DNA from: Corallincola sp.
GTDB lineage: Bacteria > Pseudomonadota > Gammaproteobacteria > Enterobacterales > Neiellaceae
Assembly: GCA_017998495.1 (NCBI GenBank)
Contig: JAGOCY010000036.1
Location: 1-9,030, forward strand
Length of the DNA stretch: 9,030 nt
Direction of reading: 5' to 3'
A program made the position numbers and the translations under genes. Position 1 is the first letter of the stretch. Each line of letters opens with the position of its first letter. Below are positions 1 through 7,829 of this stretch, one piece after another. The notes below the pieces were generated by a model. It searched no databases. It worked only from the letters and a program-made list of their open reading frames with translations, and had not been told where the DNA came from.

Positions 1-82
1 GCTGACGGTAGCCGCCAATGCCTAGGGCAACACCGGCAGCGGCCGCCAACAACAACGCAACAAATGGCCAGATGCGGACCAT
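1..82 (-). CDS. Probable SCO1/SenC copper chaperone, N-terminal 27 codons only
   Basis: An ATG at 82-80 lies 3 nt beyond the ctaB stop (88-86) and opens a frame that runs without a stop to the window edge, giving 27 codons. The visible peptide begins MVRIWPFVALLLAAAAGVAL and continues GIGGYRQ. This is one hydrophobic segment behind a short basic start, as expected for a membrane anchor. No catalytic part is in view, so the SCO assignment rests on position: a SCO/SenC gene follows ctaB in Pseudomonas-type aa3 oxidase clusters. SCO proteins are periplasmic, membrane-anchored thioredoxin-fold proteins that deliver copper to the CuA site of subunit II. No clear Shine-Dalgarno precedes the start, so it is probably translated by coupling to ctaB. 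The identity is inferred, not seen. Confidence 0.5.
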   Translation of the reverse strand, partial: MVRIWPFVALLLAAAAGVALGIGGYRQ

Positions 83-85
83 CGG

Positions 86-1012
86 CTACAGCAGCCGCAG
101 GTAGTGATCCACCAGCAGCGCCGCAAACAGCAACAGCAGGTGGACGATGGAAAAGCGAAAGGTGGTCATGGCGTGGTCGGCACCCTGACCCCGTTTGAGC
201 CGCCAGCTGTGGTAGATAAAACGCAGGTTGAGCAGGCAGGCGGCGAGCAGATAGAGCAGCCCGCTCATGCCGATCAGGTAGGGCAGCAGGCAGATGAGCG
301 CCAGCAGCAGGGTGTAGAGCAACACACAGGTTTTGGTGAAGGCCAGGCCATGGGTGACCGGCAGCATCGGCACCCCGGCGCGGGCATAGTCATCGCGTCT
401 GTGGATCGCCAACGCCCAGAAATGGGGCGGCGTCCAGGTAAAGACGATCATCACCAGCAGCAAGCCTTCGGCGCTGATGGTTCCAGTCATCGCCGTCCAC
501 CCCAAGAGCGGCGGAGCAGCACCGGCCAAACCACCAATAACGATATTCTGAGGAGTGGCCGGCTTCAGCCAGCGGGTATAGATCAGGGCATAGCCAACCA
601 GACTGATGGCGGTGAGGATGGCGGTCAGGCTGTTGACCCACAGCGCCAACACACCAAAGCCAGCCAGCGCCAAGCTGCTGGCAAAGAGCGCCGCATGAGG
701 CGTGGCCACCCGCCCGCGCACCAACGGTCGGCCACGGGTGCGGGCCATCTGGCGGTCAATGTCGCGATCCAGCAGATGGTTGAAGGCGGCTGCGCCCGCC
801 GCCATCAAACCGATCCCCGTGAGGGCCGCGAGCAGCAACAGCGGCGCTGGCCAGCCCGGCACCGCCAGTGCTGCTCCCACCAGTGCAGTCAGCAGCAGCA
901 GGGCCACCACTTTGGGTTTGGTCAGCTGGTAGTAGTCGCGCCAGTGGCCATCCACCACCAGCGGCAGATTAAGGCTGTGCAGCCAGTGGCTGATGGTTTG
1001 AGCTCTGTTCAT
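86..1012 (-). CDS. ctaB: Protohaem IX farnesyltransferase (haem O synthase)
   Basis: This UbiA-family integral membrane enzyme transfers a farnesyl group to haem B to make haem O, the precursor of haem A. The 308-residue product has the family's two aspartate-rich regions. The first is [10 protein letters not shown] (residues 78-87), the prenyl-diphosphate/Mg site. The second lies in [13 protein letters not shown] (197-209), followed by [26 protein letters not shown] (154-172) is also typical of CtaB/CyoE. About eight to nine hydrophobic segments fit the family. I chose the ATG at 1012 because GGGGGAG lies just upstream; an in-frame start at 1033 would add seven residues and lacks such a site. 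The 5' end overlaps the end of ctaA by 44 nt, and the next gene starts 3 nt after its stop. This indicates one coupled haem A biosynthesis unit. Confidence 0.96.
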   Translation of the reverse strand: MNRAQTISHWLHSLNLPLVVDGHWRDYYQLTKPKVVALLLLTALVGAALAVPGWPAPLLLLAALTGIGLMAAGAAAFNHLLDRDIDRQMARTRGRPLVRGRVATPHAALFASSLALAGFGVLALWVNSLTAILTAISLVGYALIYTRWLKPATPQNIVIGGLAGAAPPLLGWTAMTGTISAEGLLLVMIVFTWTPPHFWALAIHRRDDYARAGVPMLPVTHGLAFTKTCVLLYTLLLALICLLPYLIGMSGLLYLLAACLLNLRFIYHSWRLKRGQGADHAMTTFRFSIVHLLLLFAALLVDHYLRLL

Positions 1013-1991
1013 CGCTCCCCCTTGTTGCAACAACAGCCGTAGTGCCAGACCACAGCCACAAATTGATCAGCACCAGGGTGGCCAGTAGCCACACTGCCCC
1101 GAGGTTGTGGCCAACGGCCACCGCCAACGGCAACACCAGCAACACATTAGCCAGCCCAAGCGCCAGCTGCACGCTCAAGGCCGCGCCCAGCAGCAGTGCC
1201 AAAGGCCGCTGCCAGCGCCACAGCTGCAGGATCAGCAGCGCCAGCACCAGCGTTACCGCCATGGCACCGATACGATGGCTGACATGGATGGTGATGCGCT
1301 GGGGGTGATCGAGCACGCCGTACTGGTAACTGGCATGGCCGGGTTGGTAAGGGTTGAAGGCGCTGACATCAAACTGCTGCTGCCAGCCTGGCTCACACAG
1401 CGGCAACTGATGGCAAACCAGTGCCGCGTAGTTAGCCGAAGTCCAGCCACCCAGCATCACCTGCACCACCACCACTCCGGCTGCCGCCAGTGGCCGCAAC
1501 CGCCCTGCCAACGGCGATGGCGGCGCCAATAGCGGCTGGCCCTCCACCCGGCGTAACTGCCAGTAGAGCAGCAGCAACAGGCAGAGGGTGGCAAAACCAC
1601 CGAGCAGATGAGCAACCACCACGAGTGGCATCAACATCAGGGTCACGGTCAGCATCCCCAACAGCGCCTGGCCGCTCACCAGCACCAGCAAGGCGGTGGT
1701 GAGCCAGCGCAGACCGCCACCACGACGCCAGCCAAACGCCGCCAGCAGGGCGATCAACAGGCCAAGGGCGCCGGCCAGATAGCGATGGATCATCTCGTTC
1801 CAGGCCTTGTGCTGTTCCAGCGGTTGCTCGGGAAAACGGGCGGCCGCCTGCTCTGGCGCTGGTACCGTCCAGTGGCCATAGCAACCAGGCCAGTCGGGGC
1901 AGCCCAGCCCGGCATCGGTCAGCCGGGTATAGGCGCCCAGCCCGATCACCAACAAACAGAGCAGTAGTGACAGCAGGGTCAGGCTGCGCAT
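969..1991 (-). CDS. ctaA: Haem A synthase, Cox15/CtaA family
   Basis: This membrane enzyme oxidises the C8 methyl of haem O to a formyl group, giving haem A for the aa3 oxidase. The 340-residue protein has about eight helices. Conserved features visible are [19 protein letters not shown] (19-37) with the cysteine pair C31/C37, the EMIHR motif with H69 (65-70), H128 in [11 protein letters not shown] with H239, and H295 in VGHNLGAVW. The four histidines match the haem-ligand positions of the family. A second extracytoplasmic cysteine pair, C193/C199, sits in the second half, as in two-pair members. The start is fixed by an AGGAGGT site 5 nt upstream, which also contains the stop codon of the preceding gene. 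The C-terminal tail after residue 325 is polar, poorly conserved in appearance, and overlaps ctaB. Confidence 0.96.
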   Translation of the reverse strand: MRSLTLLSLLLCLLVIGLGAYTRLTDAGLGCPDWPGCYGHWTVPAPEQAAARFPEQPLEQHKAWNEMIHRYLAGALGLLIALLAAFGWRRGGGLRWLTTALLVLVSGQALLGMLTVTLMLMPLVVVAHLLGGFATLCLLLLLYWQLRRVEGQPLLAPPSPLAGRLRPLAAAGVVVVQVMLGGWTSANYAALVCHQLPLCEPGWQQQFDVSAFNPYQPGHASYQYGVLDHPQRITIHVSHRIGAMAVTLVLALLILQLWRWQRPLALLLGAALSVQLALGLANVLLVLPLAVAVGHNLGAVWLLATLVLINLWLWSGTTAVVATRGSDEQSSNHQPLAAQP

Positions 1992-1996
1992 CCGTT

Positions 1997-2003
1997 ACCT
2001 CCT
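1997..2003 (-). promoter_or_regulatory. Shine-Dalgarno of ctaA overlapping the upstream stop codon
   Basis: On the minus strand the string TAGGAGGT (2004-1997) holds both the TAG stop of the preceding gene (2004-2002) and a near-perfect Shine-Dalgarno, 5 nt before the ctaA ATG at 1991. Ribosomes terminating on the upstream gene would sit on the ctaA initiation site, which favours coupled translation. Confidence 0.85.
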
Positions 2004-2553
2004 AACCGATCTTGGACTGCTTGAGCAGCTTGCGCAGATCCTGCAGCGCCAACCGCAACGCCGGCTGCAAGCCTTGGTCGAGGGGATAGCGCAGCACCAG
2101 ATTACCCATGGGATCGGCCACCAGCAGACTGTTGTCAAACCAGCCAATGGCCTCAGGCGCCACCGCCTGCGGCTGGATGGGCAGGCTGCTGGGCCCGTTT
2201 GCCTGCCAGGGACTCATGCCCAGCAGCCTTATCGCCACCCTGCCCTGCTCGCGCCCCAGCGTTTGCCAGCCATTGGCCAGCAACCCCAGCTGCTGGCGGC
2301 AGCCAGGATCGCAGGGCGCCTCCAGCCGTATCACCAGCAGCCACTGGCCCGAGGCCTCACCGGCTCCCTGGCTGGCCAGGGTTAGCCCTGCTGGCAACAG
2401 CGCCCCCTTATTGGTGGCCGCAGGCTGATACCAGCCCAGCTGCAGCACCAGCCAGGCCGCGGCCAAGGGCGCCACGAACAACGCCAGCAGCAGCAGTAAC
2501 GGGCCTTTACCGCTGGCAGCGGGACTAGCGGCAATAGCCGGAGCAGCACTCAT
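2002..2553 (-). CDS. Small membrane-anchored SCO/thioredoxin-like protein of the cox cluster
   Basis: The 183-residue protein sits between SURF1 and ctaA, where Pseudomonas-type clusters carry an uncharacterised membrane protein. It has one strong N-terminal helix (about 18-40), then TNKGALL (47-53). A predicted extracytoplasmic domain follows, with WLLVIRLEAPCDPGC (71-85) containing a CX3C pair (C81, C85), and VADPMGNLVLRYP (145-157) near the end. A strand followed by CX3C, and a late D-x-x-G-x strand, recall SCO/thioredoxin folds. Unlike SCO proteins, the sequence contains no histidine at all, so the usual Cys-Cys-His copper site cannot form. A redox role on copper-site cysteines, or a vestigial role, is inference. 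The start is supported by GAGGT 6 nt upstream and by the ATGA overlap with the SURF1 stop. Confidence 0.8.
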   Translation of the reverse strand: MSAAPAIAASPAASGKGPLLLLLALFVAPLAAAWLVLQLGWYQPAATNKGALLPAGLTLASQGAGEASGQWLLVIRLEAPCDPGCRQQLGLLANGWQTLGREQGRVAIRLLGMSPWQANGPSSLPIQPQAVAPEAIGWFDNSLLVADPMGNLVLRYPLDQGLQPALRLALQDLRKLLKQSKIG

Positions 2554-3344
2554 GGTTTGACCTCGTCAGCGTTGGTAATGGCCGGTGAAAGTGCCGCCGG
2601 CTGGCGTTTAAAGGCAACAGCAACCAGCAGCACCAGCAGCGCCATGGCCATGGCCAGCCACTGCAGCGCATAGCCGCGATGCTTGGCAGGCGAGATCACG
2701 GTGAGCGGCCAGTGGCGCGGCAGCAACGGTGGCTGGTCAGGTGCCAGCAATAACAGATGCGGGCTGGTGCCAGCCGGCAGCCAATGAGCCAGCGCCGCCA
2801 GCTCCAGCCGTTGCACCCGCAGCATCGCCCCCAGCGGCTCGGGCGGGGTCTGCTTCAGCAACAGCGGCTGATGCTGCAGATCGCGCAGCCGCCCCCGCAG
2901 CTGCCACTGCCCCGCCAGATCCGGCAGCACAGGCGGCTGCTGGCGGTCGCCTGCGGCCAGCCAGCCCAAGTTCACCAGCAACGGCGCACTACCATCATCC
3001 GGCAGCACGGGTACCACCAGCTGATAGCCAGCGCGCCCCTGCCAGCTATGGTTATCGAGCAGCAGGGCACGCTCGGCCAGCAACCGGCCATTGAGTCGCA
3101 CCTCAGCCCCCACCGCCTGCTGACGTTGAGACAGGGTCGACAGGGCCGGAGGGGCTGCATCCGCCCTGCGCTCACTGGCAGCCAGCAAGGCTTCTTTGGC
3201 CTCAGCCCGGCGCAGTTGCCACAGCCCGAGCTGGACCAGCAACAGCAACAACAACAGCCCGGCAACCGCCGCCAGCGGATTGATCACCAGCTGCCAGTGC
3301 CCCCAGCACCACTGGCGCGAACGGCCGAGACTGACCATGCTCAT
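2550..3344 (-). CDS. SURF1 family cytochrome oxidase assembly protein
   Basis: SURF1/Shy1 proteins help insert haem a into subunit I. The 264-residue product has the family layout of two helices flanking a large extracytoplasmic domain. The N-terminal helix (about 22-42) is followed by GLWQLRRAEAKEALL (40-54). Then come VRLNGRLLAERALLLDN (82-98), LLVNLGWLAAG (122-132), WQLRGRLR (147-154), and finally KHRGYALQWLAMAMALLV (221-238), which opens the second helix. The frame is open further upstream to 3488, but that extension is a Q/H-rich shadow of the opposing plus-strand gene. I place the start at the ATG at 3344; a second ATG at 3338 is possible, and the nearby GGGGGCAGG is a modest ribosome site. 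The stop overlaps the next gene by 4 nt (ATGA). Its promoter is unclear because an opposed gene separates it from coxC. Confidence 0.9.
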   Translation of the reverse strand: MSMVSLGRSRQWCWGHWQLVINPLAAVAGLLLLLLLVQLGLWQLRRAEAKEALLAASERRADAAPPALSTLSQRQQAVGAEVRLNGRLLAERALLLDNHSWQGRAGYQLVVPVLPDDGSAPLLVNLGWLAAGDRQQPPVLPDLAGQWQLRGRLRDLQHQPLLLKQTPPEPLGAMLRVQRLELAALAHWLPAGTSPHLLLLAPDQPPLLPRHWPLTVISPAKHRGYALQWLAMAMALLVLLVAVAFKRQPAALSPAITNADEVKP

Positions 3345-3383
3345 AGCCTGCCCCCGCACCAGGCCCAAGGAGCCTGCCCCACC

Positions 3384-3617
3384 ATGGCCGTGGTCATCAA
3401 AGTGTTGCTGGTACTGTTGCTGCTGTTGATTATCGTCAGCCTGGGCCGAGCGCTGCTGCTGATGGTGCGCCCGCCGGCGCAGCAGCACCCTGAGCAGCCA
3501 CCGCCGTCGATGACCCGCGCCCTGGGTTGGCGAGTGGCGCTGTCCGCTCTAGTGGTGCTGTTGCTGATCCTGCTGCTGGCTAGCGGTGTCATTAGCCCCA
3601 ACCCTCGCCCTTACTGA
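3384..3617 (+). CDS. DUF2909-like twin transmembrane protein, opposed to the operon
   Basis: The 77-residue protein consists of two hydrophobic helices: VVIKVLLVLLLLLIIVSL at about 3-20, and VALSALVVLLLILLLASG at about 51-68. A short Pro/Gln-rich loop (PPAQQHPEQPPPS) joins them, and the tail is SPNPRPY. This twin-helix form and its place between coxC and SURF1 match the DUF2909 'twin transmembrane protein' of gammaproteobacterial cox clusters, whose function is unknown; an accessory or assembly role is inference. AAGGAG at 3367-3372 precedes the ATG by 11 nt, which is slightly long. It reads on the plus strand, while every other oxidase gene here reads minus. Its stop is 4 nt from the coxC stop (convergent) and its start is 39 nt from the SURF1 start (divergent). 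The frame is open upstream to 2757, but that part is antisense to SURF1 and lacks protein-like character. Confidence 0.8.
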   Translation: MAVVIKVLLVLLLLLIIVSLGRALLLMVRPPAQQHPEQPPPSMTRALGWRVALSALVVLLLILLLASGVISPNPRPY

Positions 3618-3621
3618 TCGG

Positions 3622-4527
3622 TTACAGGATGTAGACGAAGACAAACAGGCAGAGCCAGACCACATCGACAAAGTGCCAGTACCAGCTGCCAGCCTGGAAG
3701 GCGAAATGGCTGTGGGGGGTGAAATGGCCGCGCACCACCCTTAGCCACAGCACCGCCAGGATCAGGGTGCCGAGGGTGACATGCAGGCCGTGAAAGCCGG
3801 TGAGCAGAAAAAAGGTGTTGCCATAGATGCCGGAATCAAGGCGCAGCCCCAGCTCTTGATAGGCATGGAGATACTCCACCCCCTGTAGCCAGACAAAGGT
3901 CGACCCCAGCACCACCGTGGCCAGCAACAGCAGGTTGAGCTGCCAGCGCCGCCCCTGTTCCAGCCCCACATGAGCCAGATGGATGGTGATCGACGAACTG
4001 AGCAGGATCAGGGTGTTGATCAAAGGTAACCCCTGCCACGGCATCGCCTGGGTCGAGGTGCCGTCCGGAGTGGTGGTCAATGGCCAGTGGGCCTCGAATT
4101 CGGGCCACAGCAGGGCGTTGGTCATGGCGTTGTCGCCAGCACCGCCCAGCCAGGGCACAGCAAAGATGCGGGCATAAAACAGGGCGCCAAAAAAGGCGGC
4201 AAAGAACATCACTTCGGAAAAGATGAACCAGCTCATCCCCTGGCGGAAAGATCTGTCCATCTGCTGGCTGTAGAGGCCGCTCATCGACTCATGGATGACA
4301 GCACCAAACCAGCCAAACAGCATCACCACCAGCAGCACCCCGCCGGCCAGCAGCACCCAGCGCCCCCAGCCATCCGGCTGGCCCAGTTGCTGCACCAGCG
4401 TGCCGGCCCCCAGCGCGATCAGAAACAGCGCCACAGCCCCGACAATGGGCCAGATACTCTGAGCCGGGACATAGTAGCGGTGAGTAACCTCTGAAGCGCC
4501 GGGGCTGGCGGCAGTAGTGTGGGCCAT
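3622..4527 (-). CDS. coxC: Cytochrome c oxidase subunit III
   Basis: Subunit III of the haem-copper oxidase is a seven-helix core protein that binds lipid and stabilises proton uptake by subunit I. It has no redox centre. The 301-residue product shows HRYYVPAQSIWPIVG (16-30), the strongly conserved GMSWFIFSEVMFFAAFF (97-113) with E105, GFHGLHVTLG (244-253), and the C-terminal HSHFAFQAGSWYWHFVDVVW (272-291). It is slightly longer than typical bacterial subunit III because of the loop between helices at about 125-165, as in the Pseudomonas-type proteins. The start follows AAGGAGGG by 3 nt, and the ribosome site includes the stop of cox11. Downstream it runs tail-to-tail into the small plus-strand gene with only 4 nt between the stops and no room for a separate terminator. 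Confidence 0.97.
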   Translation of the reverse strand: MAHTTAASPGASEVTHRYYVPAQSIWPIVGAVALFLIALGAGTLVQQLGQPDGWGRWVLLAGGVLLVVMLFGWFGAVIHESMSGLYSQQMDRSFRQGMSWFIFSEVMFFAAFFGALFYARIFAVPWLGGAGDNAMTNALLWPEFEAHWPLTTTPDGTSTQAMPWQGLPLINTLILLSSSITIHLAHVGLEQGRRWQLNLLLLATVVLGSTFVWLQGVEYLHAYQELGLRLDSGIYGNTFFLLTGFHGLHVTLGTLILAVLWLRVVRGHFTPHSHFAFQAGSWYWHFVDVVWLCLFVFVYIL

Positions 4528-4530
4528 AGT

Positions 4531-4538
4531 CCCTCCTT
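4531..4538 (-). promoter_or_regulatory. Shine-Dalgarno of coxC overlapping the cox11 stop
   Basis: Minus-strand TAAGGAGGG (4539-4531) contains the TAA stop of cox11 (4539-4537) and a near-consensus Shine-Dalgarno placed 3 to 5 nt before the coxC ATG at 4527. This fixes the coxC start and suggests coupled translation of the two genes. Confidence 0.85.
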
Positions 4539-5088
4539 AACGGCTGGCCACGGTGGTGACCGTGTCGCTGATATCAAACAGGGTGTAACTCAGAGTCAGG
4601 GTGTGGATGCCCGCCGGCAGCTCAGGATCGACGTAGAACAGTAGTCCCAGCTGCTGCTGCTCGCCGGCCGCCAGCGGTTGACGGTTGAAGCAAAAGCACT
4701 CGGTCTTGTGCAGATAAGCCGCCGCCTTGCCGGGAGCAACCGAGGGCACCGCCTGACCGACCATGGCCCGGGCGGTCGGGTTGCGCACCTCAAAACTAAC
4801 CTGGGTGAGCGCGCCGGGGTGAACCTGCACCTGACTGACCACTGGCCGGAACAGCCAGGGCATGTCGGCACCATTGCGGGCAATAAATTCCACGGTCACC
4901 AGCCGCTGCTGATCAACGCCGACGCCGTCATAAACCGCCGCTTCAGCCGCAGGTTTGCCATTGAGCCCGGTCCATTCGCAGAACACGTCATACAGCGGCA
5001 CCAGCGCAAAGGTGAAGCCCGACATCAACACCACCACGGCGGCCAGCTTGACCAGCAGCGGGCGATGGTTGACCGGTGGCGCAGCCAT
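4537..5088 (-). CDS. ctaG: Cytochrome c oxidase assembly protein Cox11/CtaG (CuB chaperone)
   Basis: Cox11 is a single-helix, periplasm-facing copper chaperone that delivers copper to the CuB site of subunit I. The 183-residue protein has one N-terminal helix (about 12-32), followed by PLYDVFCEWTGLNGK (31-45) with the conserved C37. The copper-binding pair is in KTECFCFNRQ (128-137), the CFC motif at C131/C133. The domain also shows the typical RPVVSQVQVHPG (81-92) and YVDPEL (152-157). The frame is open to 5172, but I chose the ATG at 5088: it overlaps the ctaD TAA stop as TAATG, has GGAG about 8 nt upstream, and gives the normal family length. The upstream extension overlaps the end of ctaD and does not look like Cox11. 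Its place between subunits I and III is the usual one. Confidence 0.96.
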   Translation of the reverse strand: MAAPPVNHRPLLVKLAAVVVLMSGFTFALVPLYDVFCEWTGLNGKPAAEAAVYDGVGVDQQRLVTVEFIARNGADMPWLFRPVVSQVQVHPGALTQVSFEVRNPTARAMVGQAVPSVAPGKAAAYLHKTECFCFNRQPLAAGEQQQLGLLFYVDPELPAGIHTLTLSYTLFDISDTVTTVASR

Positions 5089-6683
5089 TAGCGGATCTCC
5101 GGTGGTTCGCTGAAGCTGTGGTAAGGGGCCGGCGATGGCAGTGTCCACTCCAGCCCTTCGGCCCCCTCCCATGGCTTGGCTGGCGCCGGCTCGCCACGGG
5201 TGACGGTTTTCACCAGCAGATAGAGAAAGATCAGCTGCGACAGGCCGAAGGCAAAGCCCCCGATACTGACAATCTGGTTAACGTCGGCAAACTGCAGGGC
5301 GTAATCGGGGATGCGCCGCGGCATGCCCGCCAGCCCAAGAAAATGCATGGGGAAGAACAGCACGTTGACCGAGACAAGCGAGCACCAGAAATGGAGCTTG
5401 CCCAGCCCTTCGTCATACATCCGCCCGCTCCATTTGGGCAGCCAGTAGTAGGCCGCCGCCATGATCGAAAACACCGCCCCGGTCACCAGCACATAGTGGA
5501 AGTGGGCAACCACGAAGTAGGTGTCGTGGTATTGGAAGTCGGCCGGGGTGATGGCCAGCATCAGGCCGCTGAAACCACCGATGGTGAACAGCACCACAAA
5601 GGCGATGGCAAACAGCATCGGCGTCTCAAAGGTCATGCTGCCGCGCCACATGGTGGCCACCCAGTTGAACACCTTCACCCCGGTGGGCACGGCAATGAGC
5701 ATGGTGCTGTACATAAAGAACAACTCACCCGCCAGCGGCATGCCGACAGTGAACATGTGATGAGCCCAGACAATGAAACTGAGCAGGGCGATGGCGCAGG
5801 TGGCATAGACCATCGAGTGGTAACCAAACAGCGGTTTGCGGGCAAAGGCGGGAATGATGGCGGAGACCACGCCGAATGCCGGCAGGATCATGATGTAAAC
5901 CTCGGGATGGCCGAAGAACCAGAAAATGTGCTGAAACAGCACCGGATCACCGCCGCCGGCGGCGTTAAAGAAGCTGGTACCGAAGAACTTGTCGGTCAGC
6001 ACCATGGTCACCGCCCCAGCCAGTACCGGCATCACGGCGATGAGCAGAAAGGCGGTGATCAGCCAGGTCCAGACAAACAGCGGCAGCTTGAACCAGCTCA
6101 TGCCCGGCGCCCGCAGATTGCAGATGGTGACGATCACATTGATCGCCCCCATGATCGAGCTGATGCCCATGATGTGCACCGCAAAGACAAACAGCGCCGT
6201 ACTTGGCGGGCTGTATTCGGTCGACAGCGGGGCATAGAAGGTCCAGCCAAAGTTAGGCCCACCCCCTTCCGTGAACAGCGACGCAAGCAGCAGCGAGAAG
6301 GCAAATGGCAGGATCCAGAAGCTCCAGTTGTTCATCCGTGGCAGGGCCATATCCGGAGCGCCGATCATCATCGGGATCAGCCAGTTCGCCAGCCCGGTGA
6401 AGGCCGGCATCACGGCGCCAAAGACCATGATCAAGCCATGGACGGTGGTCATCTGGTTGAAGAAGTTGGGGTCGACCAGCTGTAGCCCGGGCTGAAACAG
6501 CTCGGCGCGGATCACCATGGCCATGGCGCCACCGATGAAAAACATCAGCAGGCTGAAGCAGAGATAGAGAGTGCCAATATCTTTGTGGTTGGTGGTCAGC
6601 AGCCAGCGCATCAGCCCGGCCGGCGGCCCCTGATGCTCGCCGTGCTGATGCTGTGCCTCGTCGTGACTGGCCAAAGCCCTCAT
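5088..6683 (-). CDS. ctaD: Cytochrome c oxidase subunit I, aa3 type
   Basis: This 12-helix catalytic subunit reduces oxygen at haem a3/CuB and pumps protons. In the 531-residue product every key residue of an A-type oxidase is visible. H82 (TVHGLIMVF) and H396 are the haem a ligands and H394 the haem a3 ligand (VVAHFHYVL). H259, H308 and H309 bind CuB, with the cross-link tyrosine Y263 in GHPEVY. E261 (same motif) and D111 ([12 protein letters not shown]) belong to the D proton path, and K337 (PTGVKVFNW) to the K path. MPRRIPDY (454-461) carries the propionate-binding arginines. I chose the ATG at 6683 because AAGGAG lies 6 nt upstream. A GTG at 6698 overlapping the coxB stop would add five residues and lacks its own ribosome site. 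The gene overlaps cox11 by 1 nt. Confidence 0.98.
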   Translation of the reverse strand: MRALASHDEAQHQHGEHQGPPAGLMRWLLTTNHKDIGTLYLCFSLLMFFIGGAMAMVIRAELFQPGLQLVDPNFFNQMTTVHGLIMVFGAVMPAFTGLANWLIPMMIGAPDMALPRMNNWSFWILPFAFSLLLASLFTEGGGPNFGWTFYAPLSTEYSPPSTALFVFAVHIMGISSIMGAINVIVTICNLRAPGMSWFKLPLFVWTWLITAFLLIAVMPVLAGAVTMVLTDKFFGTSFFNAAGGGDPVLFQHIFWFFGHPEVYIMILPAFGVVSAIIPAFARKPLFGYHSMVYATCAIALLSFIVWAHHMFTVGMPLAGELFFMYSTMLIAVPTGVKVFNWVATMWRGSMTFETPMLFAIAFVVLFTIGGFSGLMLAITPADFQYHDTYFVVAHFHYVLVTGAVFSIMAAAYYWLPKWSGRMYDEGLGKLHFWCSLVSVNVLFFPMHFLGLAGMPRRIPDYALQFADVNQIVSIGGFAFGLSQLIFLYLLVKTVTRGEPAPAKPWEGAEGLEWTLPSPAPYHSFSEPPEIR

Positions 6684-6689
6684 GCCGTT

Positions 6690-6695
6690 CTCCTT
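6690..6695 (-). promoter_or_regulatory. Shine-Dalgarno deciding the ctaD start
   Basis: Minus-strand TGAAGGAG (6697-6690) joins the coxB TGA stop (6697-6695) to an AAGGAG ribosome site. It stands 6 nt before ATG 6683, so it favours that start over the GTG at 6698, which lies upstream of the site. Confidence 0.85.
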
Positions 6696-7822
6696 CACTT
6701 GGCCGCGACTGACTGCAGGTCGGTGACCTGCACCAGATCACCGGTGTTATTGCCCCAGGCATTGCGCTCATAGGTGATCACCGCCGCCAGCTGGCGCGCC
6801 GTCAGCTGGCTGTCGAACGCCTGCATCGCCGTACCGGGCTTACCGAAACGGACAATGCGGATATGCTCCGCCACCTTACCGGTGGTGATCACCCCCCCTT
6901 TGAGCGCCGGAAAGGCCCCCGGCAACCCCTGGCCATTGGGCTGATGACAGGCGGCACAGGCGGTCAAATAGACTGCCTCACCTTCGGCCATCGCCTCCGC
7001 CATGGTCATCTGCTGCGCCGCCAGTTCGGCCTGACGCTGCTGTTCTGCGGCCTGGGCGTCACGGGTGGACGCCAGCCACTGGTCGAACTCATCTGCCGGT
7101 TTGGCAACCACCACCACCGGCATAAAGGCGTGGTCTTTGCCACAGAGCTCGGCGCACTGGCCACGATAGATCCCTGGCTCGTCGATACGCGTCCACACCT
7201 CGTTGATGAAATGGGGAATGGCGTCTTTTTTCACCGCCAGCGCCGGCACCCACCAGCTGTGGATCACATCAGTGGAGGTGGTCAACAGCCTTACCTTGCG
7301 CCCGACTGGCAACACCAGTGGGTAATCGACCTCCAGCAGGTAGTTGTCACCCTTGGCGATTTTGTTGGCGATCTCACCCGGACGGGTTGCCATGCGGCTA
7401 GTGAACGCCACCCCCTGGTCGAGATAGTTGTAGTGCCACTTCCATTGACTGCCGGTGGCCACCACCGTCAGCTCGGAGGCGCTAGTGTCCTCCATCGCCA
7501 TGAGGGTGCGGGTGGCCGGCACCGCCATGGCCACCAGAATCAGTAACGGGATCGCCGTCCACAGCAGCTCGACTTTAGTGCTTTCGTGGAACTGGGCGGC
7601 CTGATGGCCACGGCTTTTGCGATGACGGATGATGGCCCAGAACATGGCGGCAAACACCAGCAGGCCAACGGCGCAACAGATGTAGAAAATCAGCATGTGC
7701 AGGTCATAGACCTCACGGCTGATGGCGGTGACGCCACGGGTCATATTGAGCGGCATCTCGGTGGCCATCACCGGCGGCTGCAGCGCCAGCCCGGCCAACC
7801 AGCAGACAAGGGTCCGTGTCAC
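6695..7822 (-). CDS. coxB: Cytochrome c oxidase subunit II with fused C-terminal cytochrome c domain
   Basis: Subunit II accepts electrons from cytochrome c at the binuclear CuA site and passes them to haem a. The 375-residue product has a probable signal peptide (possible cut after PPVMA, residue 20) and two helices (about 43-64 and 85-105). An extracytoplasmic cupredoxin domain follows, with the CuA ligands H188 (VIHSWW), C223, E225, C227, H231 and M234 ([14 protein letters not shown]). A Gln/Ala/Glu-rich linker (about 255-282) leads to a cytochrome c domain with CAACH (289-293) and probable distal ligand M333 in [10 protein letters not shown]. This makes it caa3-like. The start is a GTG, supported by AGGAG 7 nt upstream. 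A 225-bp gap with an FNR-like site precedes it, so it is probably the first gene of the main oxidase transcript. Confidence 0.97.
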   Translation of the reverse strand: MTRTLVCWLAGLALQPPVMATEMPLNMTRGVTAISREVYDLHMLIFYICCAVGLLVFAAMFWAIIRHRKSRGHQAAQFHESTKVELLWTAIPLLILVAMAVPATRTLMAMEDTSASELTVVATGSQWKWHYNYLDQGVAFTSRMATRPGEIANKIAKGDNYLLEVDYPLVLPVGRKVRLLTTSTDVIHSWWVPALAVKKDAIPHFINEVWTRIDEPGIYRGQCAELCGKDHAFMPVVVVAKPADEFDQWLASTRDAQAAEQQRQAELAAQQMTMAEAMAEGEAVYLTACAACHQPNGQGLPGAFPALKGGVITTGKVAEHIRIVRFGKPGTAMQAFDSQLTARQLAAVITYERNAWGNNTGDLVQVTDLQSVAAK

Positions 7823-7829
7823 TACTGCA

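Noticed and set aside
104..1042. Plus-strand open frame of 312 codons antisense to ctaB
   Set aside because: Gln-, His- and Arg-rich low-complexity translation opposite a clear haem O synthase; no independent coding signs.
2757..3383. Upstream extension of the DUF2909-like frame
   Set aside because: It lies entirely opposite SURF1 and reads as Gln/Pro/Arg-rich filler. The ATG at 3384 with AAGGAG upstream gives a normal two-helix product.
3235..3430. CAG/CTG/CAA-rich runs around the SURF1 and DUF2909-like starts as a repeat element
   Set aside because: They encode leucine-rich membrane helices on the two strands and need no further explanation.
3345..3488. N-terminal extension of the SURF1 frame
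   Set aside because: The extra residues are a Gln/His run opposite the DUF2909-like gene. SURF1 similarity and the membrane helix begin after the ATG at 3344.
5089..5172. N-terminal extension of Cox11
   Set aside because: It overlaps the ctaD end in another frame. The ATG at 5088 overlaps the ctaD stop, has its own ribosome site and gives the usual Cox11 length.
5076..6485. Plus-strand open frame of 469 codons antisense to ctaD
   Set aside because: It is rich in His, Gln, Gly and Asp with no hydrophobic or domain pattern, and it mirrors a perfectly conserved subunit I. It is a by-product of GC-rich codon use on the other strand.
6892..6898. Seven-G tract in the coxB cytochrome c domain as a phase-variation site
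   Set aside because: It encodes ordinary Gly-Gly-Val codons in frame, is short, and the gene is intact; a single G7 run is expected by chance in GC-rich DNA.
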